Part shown: positions 20,346 through 29,544 of the stretch, piece after piece | Layout of the letters: every line of letters starts with the position of its first letter | Position numbering within the stretch: position 1 is the first letter of the stretch | Source: Gammaproteobacteria bacterium | GTDB lineage: Bacteria > Pseudomonadota > Gammaproteobacteria > HK1 | DNA length: 64,000 nucleotides | Direction of reading: 5' to 3' | Assembly (NCBI GenBank): GCA_021773635.1 | Contig: JAJFJV010000006.1 | Span: 103,010 to 167,009 of the forward strand | Position numbers and translations under genes: made by a program | Notes under the pieces: generated by a model | Told to the model about the DNA's origin: nothing | What the model saw: the letters and a program-made list of their open reading frames with translations, nothing else | The model's database searches: none

Positions 20346-21071
20346 ATGTCTGGCCGGAGTGGCGGAAGGTTATATAGGGCCGGCGTGTTTATCGTCATTG
20401 TTGCCGCGGCGGGGTTGCTTGTTGGTCTCGGCGTCTGGCAACTATCGCGGGCAGCGGAGAAACAGGCGCTGGATGACAACTTTGCAGCCCGGGCGCAGCA
20501 GGCGCCAATGGTGCTTGATGGCCCGGCACCCGATTATGGGGTCCTGCGTTACCGGCGCTCGCGCCTGGCGGGTCACTTTATTTCGGGAAGTAACTTTTTA
20601 CTCGACAATCGCACCTATCGTGGTGTGGCGGGCTACCATGTGTTGACCCCCATGCGATTGGCCCGTGGCGGGAATGCGGTGCTGGTCAACCGCGGCTGGC
20701 TGGCCGTGGGGCCAAGCCGTCAGCACTTGCCTGCTATCACAACGCCAGTTGATGAATTGCATCTGCAGGGGCTTATCACCTTGCCACCATCCGAGGTGGT
20801 ACTGCTTGGCCCCGGCGGCTATGAGACCAGCGACTGGCCGCGGGTTGTCCAGTACGTGGGCATCAACCAGATAGAGCAGGCAACGGGCCTTAACCTGTTG
20901 CCTGTGGTGGTTCTGCTCGATCCTGATAGCCCCGGTGGCTTTATGCGTGCCTGGCAGCCGGTCGGTAGCAGTCTTGGCGCCGCAAAACATCGGGCTTATG
21001 CCATACAATGGTTCAGCCTGGCCGCCATCTTCCTGTTCGTGTGTTTCCTGATGGCGCGACGGGCCACCTAG
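20346..21071 (+). CDS. SURF1 family cytochrome oxidase biogenesis protein
   Basis: SURF1/Shy1 proteins help insert haem a into subunit I. I use ATG 20346 (241 aa); GTG 20343 adds one residue. Two membrane helices bracket a periplasmic domain: an N-terminal one (VFIVIVAAAGLLVGLGVWQL, with the conserved GxWQ) and a C-terminal one (IQWFSLAAIFLFVCFLMAR). Other SURF1 features are LLDNRTYRGVAGYHVLTPM, VLVNRGWL and the H.AYA.QWF motif. Its stop TAG lies in CTAGCTC, near a possibly decayed repeat (see 21163-21183). Confidence 0.94.
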   Translation: MSGRSGGRLYRAGVFIVIVAAAGLLVGLGVWQLSRAAEKQALDDNFAARAQQAPMVLDGPAPDYGVLRYRRSRLAGHFISGSNFLLDNRTYRGVAGYHVLTPMRLARGGNAVLVNRGWLAVGPSRQHLPAITTPVDELHLQGLITLPPSEVVLLGPGGYETSDWPRVVQYVGINQIEQATGLNLLPVVVLLDPDSPGGFMRAWQPVGSSLGAAKHRAYAIQWFSLAAIFLFVCFLMARRAT

Positions 21072-21162
21072 CTCATCGGCGAAGTGGGCGGGAAATGTTT
21101 TTTCGACAGGTCGCTATTTTTTCCCACATTCATACGAAGTATTCACCGGGCCAGCTAGTGGC

Positions 21163-21183
21163 CTGGTGAGAAATTCAGGCCAG
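21163..21183 (+). repeat. Solo, diverged end of the CTGGTGAGAA...CGGGCTAG repeat family
   Basis: These 21 bases match 18 of 21 positions of the right end of the element at 39261-39402. No good inverted partner is visible upstream, although the CTAGCTC at the SURF1 stop (21068-21074) may be a decayed left end. The repeat lies in the spacer before the SCO-like gene. Confidence 0.55.
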
Positions 21184-21195
21184 AGAAATCCCTTC

Positions 21196-21777
21196 ATGCT
21201 GACAAAACTTGTTAAAAAACGCCTTTACATGCTGGCAGTGCTTGGCCTGTTCATTGCGCCGGTGGCACTTTCCGTACTGCTGGTCTGGGGCCCTGAGGAA
21301 TGGCGGCCTGCGGGCATGGCGAATCATGGCACCCTCATAAATCCTCCCCAGCCCTTTATCATGACGGGCCTGCAAGCCGAGAACGGCGGGGTCGTGAAGC
21401 TGGAGGGAAAGTGGACCCTGATAGTTATCGATCACGGTGCCCGATGTCTGGATGCTTGCCGTCAGGCGCTCCACGATACCCGCCAGATCCGTTTGGCGAC
21501 GGGAAAAGATATAGGCCGGGTCAGGCGCCTGTATATATCTCAAAAACAGTTGTCGCCGGAAATGAAAAAACTGCTGCTGGAGCAACACCCGGAATTGTTA
21601 ATGATGCGTACTGACAGTGACTGGAATAGCCAGTTCATTCCCCGACTGAAAAATCCCCTGGAAGCGGGTCGGGTTTACCTGGTGGATCCCCACGGTTTGC
21701 TGATGATGTATTTTCCGGCGGGCCTGCCGGCAAAGGGATTGCTAAAAGACTTGCAGCGGTTGATGAAGGTGGCTTAG
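21196..21777 (+). CDS. Membrane-anchored SCO-like protein with CxxxC motif
   Basis: From ATG 21196 the protein is 193 residues (GTG 21166 would add ten residues encoded inside a repeat, which I consider unlikely). One N-terminal helix (about 10-33, LYMLAVLGLFIAPVALSVLL) is followed by a thioredoxin-fold-like domain. The strand KWTLIVIDHG leads into ARCLDACRQ, a CxxxC motif as in SCO1/SenC, and a late VYLVDPHGLLMMYFP strand supplies a possible copper-binding His. Its place between SURF1 and ctaB suggests copper delivery or thiol reduction for the CuA site. It is shorter and more diverged than canonical SCO1. Confidence 0.75.
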   Translation: MLTKLVKKRLYMLAVLGLFIAPVALSVLLVWGPEEWRPAGMANHGTLINPPQPFIMTGLQAENGGVVKLEGKWTLIVIDHGARCLDACRQALHDTRQIRLATGKDIGRVRRLYISQKQLSPEMKKLLLEQHPELLMMRTDSDWNSQFIPRLKNPLEAGRVYLVDPHGLLMMYFPAGLPAKGLLKDLQRLMKVA

Positions 21778-21860
21778 GCAGTTGGCGTTCTTTGTCCTGA
21801 GCCGCGATAACTTCTCGGGCTATAATGCGATTCCCTGTAGCGTGCCGCCGAGACCTGTTG

Positions 21861-22766
21861 ATGCCTAACCCTGAACAGACTGCCGATATTTCCGTACCGG
21901 CCTCCGGCTGGCGTAATTACCTGGAATTGTGCAAGCCACGGGTGGTGATACTCATCGTGTTCACTGCCATCGTCGGTATGTTTCTGGCGACCCCGGGTAT
22001 GGTGCCGCTGAGCGCGCTTTTCTGGGGCAGCCTGGGTATTGGCCTTGCGGCCGCCTCCGGCGCAGCGGTTAATCATGTGGTTGACCAGCGTATTGACGGG
22101 CTCATGGCCCGTACCCGACGGCGTCCTCTGCCCACCGGGGCCATTGATGCCCTCCCCGCCCTGCTCTTCGCCATCTTTCTCTGCGTGCTGTCGGCGGTCA
22201 GCCTGGGACTTTTCGTCAACGGGCTTACCGCCGCTCTGGCGGTTGCCTCCATGGTGGGCTACTCGGTGGTCTATACCATGTTTCTCAAACGCGCCACGCC
22301 ACAGAATATCGTTATCGGTGGCGCCGCCGGCGCCATGCCCCCGGTACTGGGCTGGACCGCGGTAACGGGTAGTATCGACCCCAATGCCTGGCTGCTGTTT
22401 CTGATTATTTTTGCCTGGACGCCGCCACATTTCTGGGCGCTCGCCATTCATAGACAAAAAGATTACGCCAAGGCGGATATCCCCATGTTGCCGGTGACCC
22501 ACGGTCTGGCCTTTACCCGCCTGCAAGTATTGCTCTATACGGTGGTATTGACGCTGGTGACCTTGCTGCCTTTTATCACCCGCATGAGTGGTCTGCTCTA
22601 CCTTGCCGGTGTATTGGTGCTGGATGGCATCTTCCTTTATTACGCCATTGCCCTGTACGCGGGGAAGGACAAGAAGATCCCCATGAAGACCTTCAGCTAT
22701 TCCATCCTTTACCTTATGGGCCTGTTTAGTTTCCTGCTGGTCGACCACTACTTTCGCCTTGCCTGA
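21861..22766 (+). CDS. ctaB: Protohaem IX farnesyltransferase (haem O synthase)
   Basis: This UbiA-family prenyltransferase converts haem B to haem O, the step before haem A. I start at ATG 21861 (301 aa), because the conserved sequence begins after MPNPEQTADISVPASGWRNY and the upstream ATG at 21825 adds an unrelated 12 residues. The prenyl-diphosphate motifs are NHVVDQRIDGLMARTRRRPL and the second Asp-rich loop HRQKDYAKADIPMLPV. About eight membrane helices are present. It ends the oxidase cluster. No ctaA (haem A synthase) is found beside it. Confidence 0.95.
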   Translation: MPNPEQTADISVPASGWRNYLELCKPRVVILIVFTAIVGMFLATPGMVPLSALFWGSLGIGLAAASGAAVNHVVDQRIDGLMARTRRRPLPTGAIDALPALLFAIFLCVLSAVSLGLFVNGLTAALAVASMVGYSVVYTMFLKRATPQNIVIGGAAGAMPPVLGWTAVTGSIDPNAWLLFLIIFAWTPPHFWALAIHRQKDYAKADIPMLPVTHGLAFTRLQVLLYTVVLTLVTLLPFITRMSGLLYLAGVLVLDGIFLYYAIALYAGKDKKIPMKTFSYSILYLMGLFSFLLVDHYFRLA

Positions 22767-22836
22767 GCTGTTTCCAGGCCCCTGGTGGCATAACTTGCTG
22801 GCAGACCTGAATTGATGCCGATCGCGGGTTTCTGAG

Positions 22837-24057
22837 ATGCGTATGGGCGGTCTATCCGGCCGGCTCGTGCTCGTCGCCTTGTGTGCGGCAGCCATCATTA
22901 GCCTGAGCCGCGGCATCCGTCAGGTCTTTGGCCTTTTTCTCGCACCCATGTCCGCAGAGCTATCGCTTGGTCGGGGAAGCTTTGGTTTTGCGCTTGCCTT
23001 GCAGAGCATCGTGATCGGGCTTTGTGAGCCGCTGACTGGTGCTCTGGCAGACAAATTTGGTGCGGCGCGGATACTCATTGTCGGCAGCCTGGCTTATGCG
23101 GGTGGCCTGGCGTTAATGGCTCAGGCCTCGGGCGCAGCTGATCTCAATTTGGGTGCGGGTTTGCTGGTAGGCTTTGGAGCATCGGCCGCCGGTTTTGCCG
23201 TGGTGCTTGGAGCGGTGGGCCGTCTGGTCCCACCCCACCGTCGTGGCATAGCGCTGGGTATGACGGCCGCGGGTGGTTCTATTGGGCAATTTGTTTTGCC
23301 GCCGTTGACCCAGTTGTGGATCTCCAGCCATGGCTGGTCAGGCGCGTTACTTGTGCTGGCTTTATTGGCCGCCATCGTGATACCGCTGGCGCTTGCCTTT
23401 ATCATGGCCCCGGTTGCCGTGGAGGCGCCCCCGGAGGATGCGCCAACAGTGCTTTCCAGTGCGATACGAGAGGCCGCATCCCAGCGTGCCTTCCAGTTAC
23501 TGAGCGTGGGATTTTTTGTCTGCGGATTTCACGTGAGCTTTATCGCCGTGCACCTGCCGGCCTACCTGAGTGACGTGGGATTGAGCCCGGTAACGGCGGC
23601 GCGCGCCCTGGCGCTGATAGGCTTTTTCAATATTGTTGGCACCACGCTATTTGGCTTTCTTGCTGATCGATTTAGTCGGAAAAACCTGCTCTCTGGACTA
23701 TATTTTTTGCGCGCCATCGTGATTGCGCTATTCATGCTTGTGCCTGCCAGTGAGGGCGCCGTGCTGGTTTTTTCCGCCAGCATAGGGCTGCTCTGGCTGG
23801 CAACGGTTCCCCTGACCAGCGGTCTGGTGGCGCATATTTTCGGCGTACGCTATATGGCAACCCTGTTTGGAATTGTCTACCTCAGTCACCAGATGGGGGC
23901 TTTTTCGGGTGCCTGGCTTGGTGGCATTGCCTTTGATTTCTTTGGCTCCTACCAGCCCGTATGGGGGGTGGCGGTTCTCCTCGGATTATTGTCGGCGCTT
24001 TGTCATTTGCCGATTCGGGAAACCCCGCTGTATGGTCAGGGCACCGAGCAGGCCTAA
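22837..24057 (+). CDS. Major facilitator superfamily transporter
   Basis: The 406-residue protein has twelve hydrophobic segments and MFS features: a first-half loop GALADKFGAARILIVG and the matching second-half loop FGFLADRFSRKNLLSG. Sequence such as SRGIRQVFGLFLAPMSAEL and FGVRYMATLFGIVYLSHQMGAF resembles monocarboxylate/oxalate-type members, but the substrate cannot be deduced. It follows ctaB by 70 bases and overlaps the thiD stop by 4 bases at its 3' end. It may be read with the oxidase genes or independently. Confidence 0.88.
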   Translation: MRMGGLSGRLVLVALCAAAIISLSRGIRQVFGLFLAPMSAELSLGRGSFGFALALQSIVIGLCEPLTGALADKFGAARILIVGSLAYAGGLALMAQASGAADLNLGAGLLVGFGASAAGFAVVLGAVGRLVPPHRRGIALGMTAAGGSIGQFVLPPLTQLWISSHGWSGALLVLALLAAIVIPLALAFIMAPVAVEAPPEDAPTVLSSAIREAASQRAFQLLSVGFFVCGFHVSFIAVHLPAYLSDVGLSPVTAARALALIGFFNIVGTTLFGFLADRFSRKNLLSGLYFLRAIVIALFMLVPASEGAVLVFSASIGLLWLATVPLTSGLVAHIFGVRYMATLFGIVYLSHQMGAFSGAWLGGIAFDFFGSYQPVWGVAVLLGLLSALCHLPIRETPLYGQGTEQA

Positions 24058-24881
24058 CCAGGGGGGTGTGACCAGAAGTGCTGGAGTGGTCCGCTGCCCT
24101 TGCCCACCGCCAGCGTGTCGGCGTGTGCGATAGCACCATTCAGGTAGGCCTTTGCATCGGCCACGGCACTGACAAGATCCAGGCCGCGGGCCAGCAATGC
24201 AGTGATGGCCGCGGACAGGGTGCAGCCGGTGCCATGGGTATTGCGGCTGGGGTGGCGCGCAGCGGCAAAACGATGAAATTGCTTGCCATCCCACAGGATA
24301 TCAACACACTGCCCACCACCCAGGTGGCCCCCCTTTAGCAACACCGCCGCCGGACCCAGTTTCGCCAGGGCCCGGGCCACGGTGCGCATGGTCGGTTCAT
24401 CATGCGGTGTGGGTGTCCCGGCCAATATCCCGGCCTCATACAGGTTAGGGGTGAGCAGTTTGGTACGGGGCAGCAGTTGCTCGCGCAAGGCCTGCAGGCC
24501 GTCACTATCCAGCAGGTTTTTCCCGGTGGTTGCCGTCAGTACCGGGTCCAGTATCAGCGGACCAGGCCGGTGACGGCTAAGCGCTGAGGCCACCGTGCTA
24601 ATAATCTGTGAATTTCCGAGCATGCCGATTTTCGTTGCCTTTACCGGCATGTCCTCACAGACCGCATCAATTTGTTGTTCGATAAAATCGGGAGCCAGCG
24701 CTTCGCTGGCCCGAATTTCCACGGTGTTCTGGGCCGTCAATACGGTGACCACCGACGCACCGTAGACTTTCAGGGCGGCAAAGGTCTTCAGATCGGCCTG
24801 GATCCCGGCGCCACCACTACTGTCCGACCCGGCAATGGTGAGGGCAACAATATCCTTTGACTGCGAGGCAAGTGAGATCAT
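24054..24881 (-). CDS. thiD: Hydroxymethylpyrimidine/phosphomethylpyrimidine kinase ThiD
   Basis: ThiD phosphorylates HMP twice to HMP-PP for thiamine synthesis. I start at ATG 24881 (275 aa): the conserved [20 protein letters not shown] begins near residue 17, while the upstream in-frame ATG at 24962 has no family sequence. Other motifs are [13 protein letters not shown], the [12 protein letters not shown] segment and the C-terminal anion hole [15 protein letters not shown]. The gene is convergent with the MFS gene, sharing four bases. It stands alone among non-thiamine genes here. Confidence 0.95.
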   Translation of the reverse strand: MISLASQSKDIVALTIAGSDSSGGAGIQADLKTFAALKVYGASVVTVLTAQNTVEIRASEALAPDFIEQQIDAVCEDMPVKATKIGMLGNSQIISTVASALSRHRPGPLILDPVLTATTGKNLLDSDGLQALREQLLPRTKLLTPNLYEAGILAGTPTPHDEPTMRTVARALAKLGPAAVLLKGGHLGGGQCVDILWDGKQFHRFAAARHPSRNTHGTGCTLSAAITALLARGLDLVSAVADAKAYLNGAIAHADTLAVGKGSGPLQHFWSHPPG

Positions 24882-25312
24882 GATTGTGCGATGATGAGCA
24901 TGTGCATATAAAAGAAGAGCCGGCAATATGTGCGTAGAGTTTTCATGTGGACGGCCGGGCAATTAAGCCGGGAAAAAGGCCAGGAATATTCTCTTTTTAT
25001 CAGTGGCCTAGTGCCCGATCCACCTTTCCTGTCGGCCGCAAAACCGCTACAATGCCGCCGTTTATTGGCCTCGCGCCTGCCTGAACCTCTTGGGGAAAAA
25101 TACCACAAATTTGTACCGATTCGACGTTCCTGGTTGCAGGGGCGCTGTGGTGAAACAGATTGTTTTGAGAGGGTGCAGGCACATTGTTCGGGCTTGGTAG
25201 GGCCCGGGTAAGTAGTTGTTAGATAGTTTGATTTAAGCAATTTGGTCTATATGGCCAAGTTAATACAGGGGGCTTAACAGAGCCCCAAATTCGTTAACCT
25301 GGGAGAATATTC
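24882..25312. other. 431-base spacer between thiD and hppA
   Basis: No gene is supported here. The part next to hppA is AT-richer and should hold the promoters. A hairpin GGGGCT-TAACAG-AGCCCC lies at 25269-25286, about 26 bases before the hppA start, followed by the ribosome-binding site GGGAG at 25301-25305. The spacer is long for this compact region, so a structured leader is possible, but I recognise no known riboswitch class. Confidence 0.5.
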
Positions 25313-27322
25313 ATGCTTGCTTTTGCCTTGCTGTGTGCGGTTGCCGCACTCATCTACGGGGCGGTCTCGATTTCTTGGATCCTGGCCAAACCTACAGGCA
25401 GCGACCGAATGCGCGAAATTGCTTCTGCCATACAGGCGGGTGCAGCAGCGTACATGAACCGGCAATACACCACGGTTGCCTACGTGGGTGTCGTTTTGTT
25501 TGTCATCCTCGGCTTTATGCTGGAGTGGCAAACGGCCATCGGCTTCGCGCTGGGCGCGGTACTTTCCGCTGCCGCCGGCTTTATCGGTATGTATATCTCC
25601 GTGCGTGCGAATATTCGTACCGCTCAGGCGGCCCATGATGGCCTAGCCCCGGCAGTACAGATTGCCTTCCGTGGTGGTGCCATTACCGGTTTCCTGGTGG
25701 TGGGTCTTGGTCTGCTGGGTGTTGCTGGCTACTATGCTGTGCTCCTGCAGATGAACCCGGGTGGTGACGTCATGGGGCCGATGCTTGGCTTCGGCTTTGG
25801 CGGCTCCCTGATCTCCATCTTTGCCCGGCTCGGCGGTGGTATCTTCACCAAGGGCGCCGACGTGGGCGCCGACCTGGTGGGCAAGCAGGAGGCGGGCATT
25901 CCTGAGGATGACCCCCGTAACCCGGCGGTGATTGCCGATAATGTGGGCGACAATGTCGGTGACTGCGCCGGTATGGCTGCGGACCTGTTCGAAACTTACG
26001 CGGTGACCATCATCGCGACCATGTTGCTGGGCACCCTGGTATTTAAGGATATGGCGGCCACTGCGGCGCTCTATCCGTTGGTATTGGGTGGGGTCTCCAT
26101 TATTGCCTCCATCATCGGTGTGTTTTTCGTCAGGACTGGAGACGATGACAACATCATGAAGGCGCTTTACCGAGGCCTGGCCGTGGCCGGTGTGCTTGCC
26201 GGTGCTGCCTACTATCCGGTGACCTCCTATGTCATGGGTGACAACGGCCAGTATTCCGTGATGGCGTTATTCGCTTGCGGTCTGGTTGGTTTGGCCCTCA
26301 CCGGTGCCATGGTGTACATCACCGAGTATTACACCTCCACCGAATACAAGCCGGTACGTACCATTGCCGAAGCCTGTACTACTGGCCATGCCACCGCCAT
26401 CATCGCGGGTCTGGGTATTTCCATGAAGGCGACGGCTCTGCCCGTGCTCGCAGTCTGTGTCAGCATCTGGCTGACCTACGACTGGGCGGGTCTTTATGGT
26501 ATCGCGGTTGCGGCCACCTCCATGTTGTCCATGACGGGCATTATCGTTGCCCTGGACGCCTACGGGCCCATTACCGATAACGCCGGCGGTATCGCGGAAA
26601 TGGCCAATCTGCCGAAGGAAATTCGCGACGGCATTACTGACCCCATGGACGCAGTGGGTAATACCACCAAGGCGGTAACCAAGGGTTATGCCATTGGCTC
26701 TGCCGGTCTTGCGGCGCTGGTGTTGTTTGCCGATTATCGCCATACCCTCGAAGCTAACGGTATGCACATTGACTTTGATCTCTCCAATCCGGACGTGATC
26801 ATTGGCCTCTTTATTGGCGGCCTGATTCCCTATCTCTTCGGTGCTATGGCGATGGAGGCCGTGGGGCGTGCCGCGGGTTCCGTGGTGAATGAGGTGCGGC
26901 GCCAGTTCCGTGAGATCAAGGGCATCATGGATGGCTCTGAGAAGCCGGATTATTCCCTGACGGTGGACTTGCTCACCAAAGCGGCAATCAAGGAAATGGT
27001 TATTCCCTCTCTGCTGCCGGTGATTGCACCGGTCGTGGTGGGTTTGTTGCTCGGTCCGGCGGCTCTGGGCGGCATGTTGGTAGGTACCATTGTCACCGGG
27101 CTGTTTGTTGCTATCTCCATGACCGCCGGTGGTGGTGCCTGGGATAACACCAAAAAGTACATCGAGGACGGTGCCATGGGCGGCAAGGGTTCTGATGCAC
27201 ACCGTGCGGCGGTAACTGGTGACACCGTAGGCGACCCCTACAAGGACACCGCTGGCCCGGCCATTAATCCGCTGATCAAGATCATCAACATTGTTGCGCT
27301 CTTGATTGTGCCGATTATCTAA
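25313..27322 (+). CDS. hppA: K+-independent proton-translocating membrane pyrophosphatase
   Basis: The integral membrane enzyme couples hydrolysis of pyrophosphate to proton export. The 669-residue protein has about sixteen helices. Active-site motifs include [37 protein letters not shown] and the C-terminal [18 protein letters not shown]. The residue that decides potassium dependence sits in GNTTKA: Lys there (Ala in K+-dependent enzymes) marks the K+-insensitive H+-pumping class. It is monocistronic, with a long leader and a strong terminator. It could recover energy from pyrophosphate made in biosynthesis. Confidence 0.97.
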   Translation: MLAFALLCAVAALIYGAVSISWILAKPTGSDRMREIASAIQAGAAAYMNRQYTTVAYVGVVLFVILGFMLEWQTAIGFALGAVLSAAAGFIGMYISVRANIRTAQAAHDGLAPAVQIAFRGGAITGFLVVGLGLLGVAGYYAVLLQMNPGGDVMGPMLGFGFGGSLISIFARLGGGIFTKGADVGADLVGKQEAGIPEDDPRNPAVIADNVGDNVGDCAGMAADLFETYAVTIIATMLLGTLVFKDMAATAALYPLVLGGVSIIASIIGVFFVRTGDDDNIMKALYRGLAVAGVLAGAAYYPVTSYVMGDNGQYSVMALFACGLVGLALTGAMVYITEYYTSTEYKPVRTIAEACTTGHATAIIAGLGISMKATALPVLAVCVSIWLTYDWAGLYGIAVAATSMLSMTGIIVALDAYGPITDNAGGIAEMANLPKEIRDGITDPMDAVGNTTKAVTKGYAIGSAGLAALVLFADYRHTLEANGMHIDFDLSNPDVIIGLFIGGLIPYLFGAMAMEAVGRAAGSVVNEVRRQFREIKGIMDGSEKPDYSLTVDLLTKAAIKEMVIPSLLPVIAPVVVGLLLGPAALGGMLVGTIVTGLFVAISMTAGGGAWDNTKKYIEDGAMGGKGSDAHRAAVTGDTVGDPYKDTAGPAINPLIKIINIVALLIVPII

Positions 27323-27362
27323 GTCGGGTAATAGCGGCAGCCCAAAAGGCTGCTGCCAAACT

Positions 27363-27391
27363 AAAAAAGCCGGCATCATGCCGGCTTTTTT
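27363..27391. terminator. Bidirectional intrinsic terminator after hppA
   Basis: GCCGGCA-TCA-TGCCGGC (27369-27385) is flanked by A6 and T6, so it can stop hppA transcripts and those of the leftward gene ending at 27448. A second GC-rich hairpin, GGCAGCC-CAAAA-GGCTGC, lies just upstream. Confidence 0.92.
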
Positions 27392-27447
27392 ATGCGCGAA
27401 TGGTGGCCGAGGCTACCACTGTGGTGAGTCAGGCACTGCCCAGGGTG

Positions 27448-28086
27448 TCAGGGAGAAACCGGCTCTGGTGGGGGCGATTGTCCTGAGCCAGCGGCCATGA
27501 GCCCCAACAGCCGCGCTTTGAGGGTGCGGACCAGGGCCTGGTGCTGCTGCCCGAGCGTCTGGCCTCCCGTAAGCAGGCGCTCGGGGTCGGGTGTAGCTAG
27601 CCAAAGTCCCTGGCCAGTTATCTTGATGAGCACGATGTGGCAGGGAAGATGGGCAAGAAGCAGGGAATGCGCCTCGCCGAGGGCGAGCAGGCTGGCATCA
27701 TCGCAGGCCTGGATGCGGGCGAGATAGGGCGAGGGGAATTTCTTTCCGGGCCCCGTACTGGTCTCTACTTGCAGCACAAAATTACGGTTTTTGGCATAGG
27801 CAGACATTGCGGCAAGTGCTGTGGGAGTGTCCATCCCGGTTGTCAGCGGCATCCTCAGGATGGTGGCAGAGGCCAAATCGGAGCGCAGGGTGTCGCGGGC
27901 GATTTCCGCCAGGCGTCTGGTTTCGGTGGCATCCAGTGTGTTGAGGCTTTGGTAGCCGCGGATCAGCAGCACGCCATTGAAAAACAACAACAGTACCCCG
28001 GTTAGAGCCAGGTAGTGCTTTATCCGTACGCGCAGATCGTCGTTGTTATACAGGGCCTTCCAGATTTTCTGCGGACTAGTATTCAT
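27448..28086 (-). CDS. Membrane-anchored protein with DUF302-like C-terminal part
   Basis: The 212-residue protein has one N-terminal membrane helix (about 27-43, LALTGVLLLFFNGVLLI) and then an extracytoplasmic domain. The C-terminal 80 residues (HSLLLAHLPCHIVLIKIT followed by WLATPDPERLL) resemble DUF302, in which an LP-C segment precedes a strand and a DP motif. It ends in a Pro-rich tail. The start overlaps the maf stop by four bases, so it is the last gene of the leuS-to-maf run. Function unknown; the domain match is by eye. Confidence 0.65.
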   Translation of the reverse strand: MNTSPQKIWKALYNNDDLRVRIKHYLALTGVLLLFFNGVLLIRGYQSLNTLDATETRRLAEIARDTLRSDLASATILRMPLTTGMDTPTALAAMSAYAKNRNFVLQVETSTGPGKKFPSPYLARIQACDDASLLALGEAHSLLLAHLPCHIVLIKITGQGLWLATPDPERLLTGGQTLGQQHQALVRTLKARLLGLMAAGSGQSPPPEPVSP

Positions 28087-28694
28087 GTGGGCTCGCTGCC
28101 ATTCGTGGTGTTGAATACCTTAAGGCCAAACTCGGCCAGTAACTCTGCAGTTTCATACAGCGGTAGTCCCATAACTCCGGAATAACTGCCTTCAATGCGT
28201 TGGATGAAAGCGGCCGCAAGACCCTGGATGGCGTAGCTGCCGGCCTTGTCCAGCGGTTCACCGCTGGCGCAGTAAGCGCGGCGCTCGCGCGCACCGAGTT
28301 CGCGGAACCAGACGGTTGTTGTGCAGCTGCGTACGGTTTCGTGATTTCCCGCGCGCAAGGCAACGGCGGTGATGACCTGGTGTCGTTGGCCGGAGAGTTG
28401 CGCCAGCTGCTTCTCTGCGAGCTCGGGAGTTTCGGGTTTTCCGAGCACAGTCGTATTCAGTACTACGATGGTATCGGCCCCGAGGACGGGCGTGGACGTC
28501 GGGATGGTCAGGCGCCTCTGCCCTTCGCAGGCCTTCTCCAGCGCCATACGGCGCACAAAGTCTTGCGGGCTTTCGCCAGTCTCACGGTGTTCCGGGATCT
28601 CGAATTCCAGACTCTCGAATGAGATGCCGAGCTGGGAAAGTAGCTCCCGGCGTCGCGGTGAGCACGAGGCCAGATAAATAAAAGGGGGTTTCAT
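28083..28694 (-). CDS. maf: Maf/YceF-YhdE family nucleotide pyrophosphatase
   Basis: Maf proteins hydrolyse non-canonical or canonical nucleoside triphosphates to monophosphates. The 203-residue protein shows YLASCSPRRRELLSQLG at the N-terminus, the R.ALEKA helix, and LGADTIVVLNTTVLGKPE, the conserved Asp-containing core. The later GSYAIQGLAAAFIQRIEGSY block is family-typical and is followed by SGVMGLPL. The start overlaps rlmH by four bases and its end overlaps the DUF302-like gene. Which Maf subgroup (dTTP/UTP or CTP/m7GTP) applies is not decided. Confidence 0.95.
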   Translation of the reverse strand: MKPPFIYLASCSPRRRELLSQLGISFESLEFEIPEHRETGESPQDFVRRMALEKACEGQRRLTIPTSTPVLGADTIVVLNTTVLGKPETPELAEKQLAQLSGQRHQVITAVALRAGNHETVRSCTTTVWFRELGARERRAYCASGEPLDKAGSYAIQGLAAAFIQRIEGSYSGVMGLPLYETAELLAEFGLKVFNTTNGSEPT

Positions 28695-29161
28695 CCGCGG
28701 TGGTAAGGATGGCCGTTGATGATCGACCAGCCTCGGTATATCTGCTCCGCTACCATGACCCGCACCAAACCATGGGGGAAGATTAGCGGTGAAAGCGACC
28801 AGAGAAAATCCGCGCGTTCAATACAGGCGGGGGCCAGGCCATCGGCGCCACCCACAAGCATCGCCACGGGCCGGCTATCAATCATCCATTGACGAAATTT
28901 ATCGGCCAGCTGTTGATTGCTGCAAGCCTTACCAGCAGCATCAAGGGCAACGACCCGGGCATCCCGTGGTATCGCGGCGAGCAGGCGTTTGCCCTCCTCT
29001 GTTCGCAGCTGTGCTTCGGAGCGGCCCTTGTTGCGCCGCGCGGCGGCAACGGGAACCAGTGTGAGCCGCCAGCCTCCGGAGAGGCGGCGGGCATATTCGT
29101 CGAAGCCTGCCTCTACCCATGCCGGCTGGCGTTCGCCAACGGTGATGAGGTCAAAGCGCAT
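28691..29161 (-). CDS. rlmH: 23S rRNA (pseudouridine1915-N3)-methyltransferase RlmH
   Basis: RlmH (SPOUT fold) methylates pseudouridine 1915 in helix 69 of 23S rRNA. I start at ATG 29161 (156 aa, MRFDLITVGERQPAWVEAGF), where family similarity begins; the open frame extends 25 codons upstream into rsfS without resemblance. The knot region carries the FLVGGADGL-type loop as AMLVGGADGLAP, then LSPLIFPHGLVRVMVAEQIY, and the protein ends NGHPYHRG. It is 5 bases downstream of rsfS and overlaps maf. Confidence 0.96.
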   Translation of the reverse strand: MRFDLITVGERQPAWVEAGFDEYARRLSGGWRLTLVPVAAARRNKGRSEAQLRTEEGKRLLAAIPRDARVVALDAAGKACSNQQLADKFRQWMIDSRPVAMLVGGADGLAPACIERADFLWSLSPLIFPHGLVRVMVAEQIYRGWSIINGHPYHRG

Positions 29162-29166
29162 GCCGC

Positions 29167-29544
29167 TTAGCTCTGATCCTCTTGCGGGGTCTGCTCCCCC
29201 GGTGGTGGCTGGCGATGCTTGCTGTCTGCCGCCCACAGCTTTTCTAGTTTATAAAACTCCCGGGTTTCGGGCGCCATTACATGGACGACGACGTCGCCAA
29301 GGTCGACCAGCACCCAGCGTCCTTCAGGTAATCCTTCAACTCCCAGGGGCGGGATATTTGCGTGCTTGGCTCGCATGATTACGTTTTCCGCGATGGCCTT
29401 GGCGTGGCGATCGGCACGTCCGCTGGCGATAATCATGTAATCGGTGATTGAGGTCAGCTTGCTGACCTCCAGTACCTGGATGTCGTTGGCCTTGAGTTCT
29501 TCCAGGGCCTCTACAGCCAGTTCTTTTAAGTCATTACTTTGCAT
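29167..29544 (-). CDS. rsfS: Ribosomal silencing factor RsfS
   Basis: RsfS binds uL14 and prevents subunit joining in poor conditions. The 125-residue protein has the family pattern LEELKANDIQVLEV...DYMIIASGRADRHAKAIA, EGLPEGRWVLVDLGDVVVHV and a final tail that is longer and polar. It overlaps the nadD end by 11 bases and precedes rlmH by 5, the conserved nadD-rsfS-rlmH order. Confidence 0.96.
   Translation of the reverse strand: MQSNDLKELAVEALEELKANDIQVLEVSKLTSITDYMIIASGRADRHAKAIAENVIMRAKHANIPPLGVEGLPEGRWVLVDLGDVVVHVMAPETREFYKLEKLWAADSKHRQPPPGEQTPQEDQS

Noticed and set aside
21774..22916. Long left-strand open frame opposite ctaB
   Set aside because: Its translation is rich in His, Gln and Arg with no domain, typical of a shadow of a GC-rich membrane-protein gene; ctaB itself is unambiguous.
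25117..25126. CGATTCGACG resembling the 5' start of tmRNA
   Set aside because: No tag-peptide frame, no GGGG opening, and no tRNA-like 3' half with CCA follows within the expected 350 bases.
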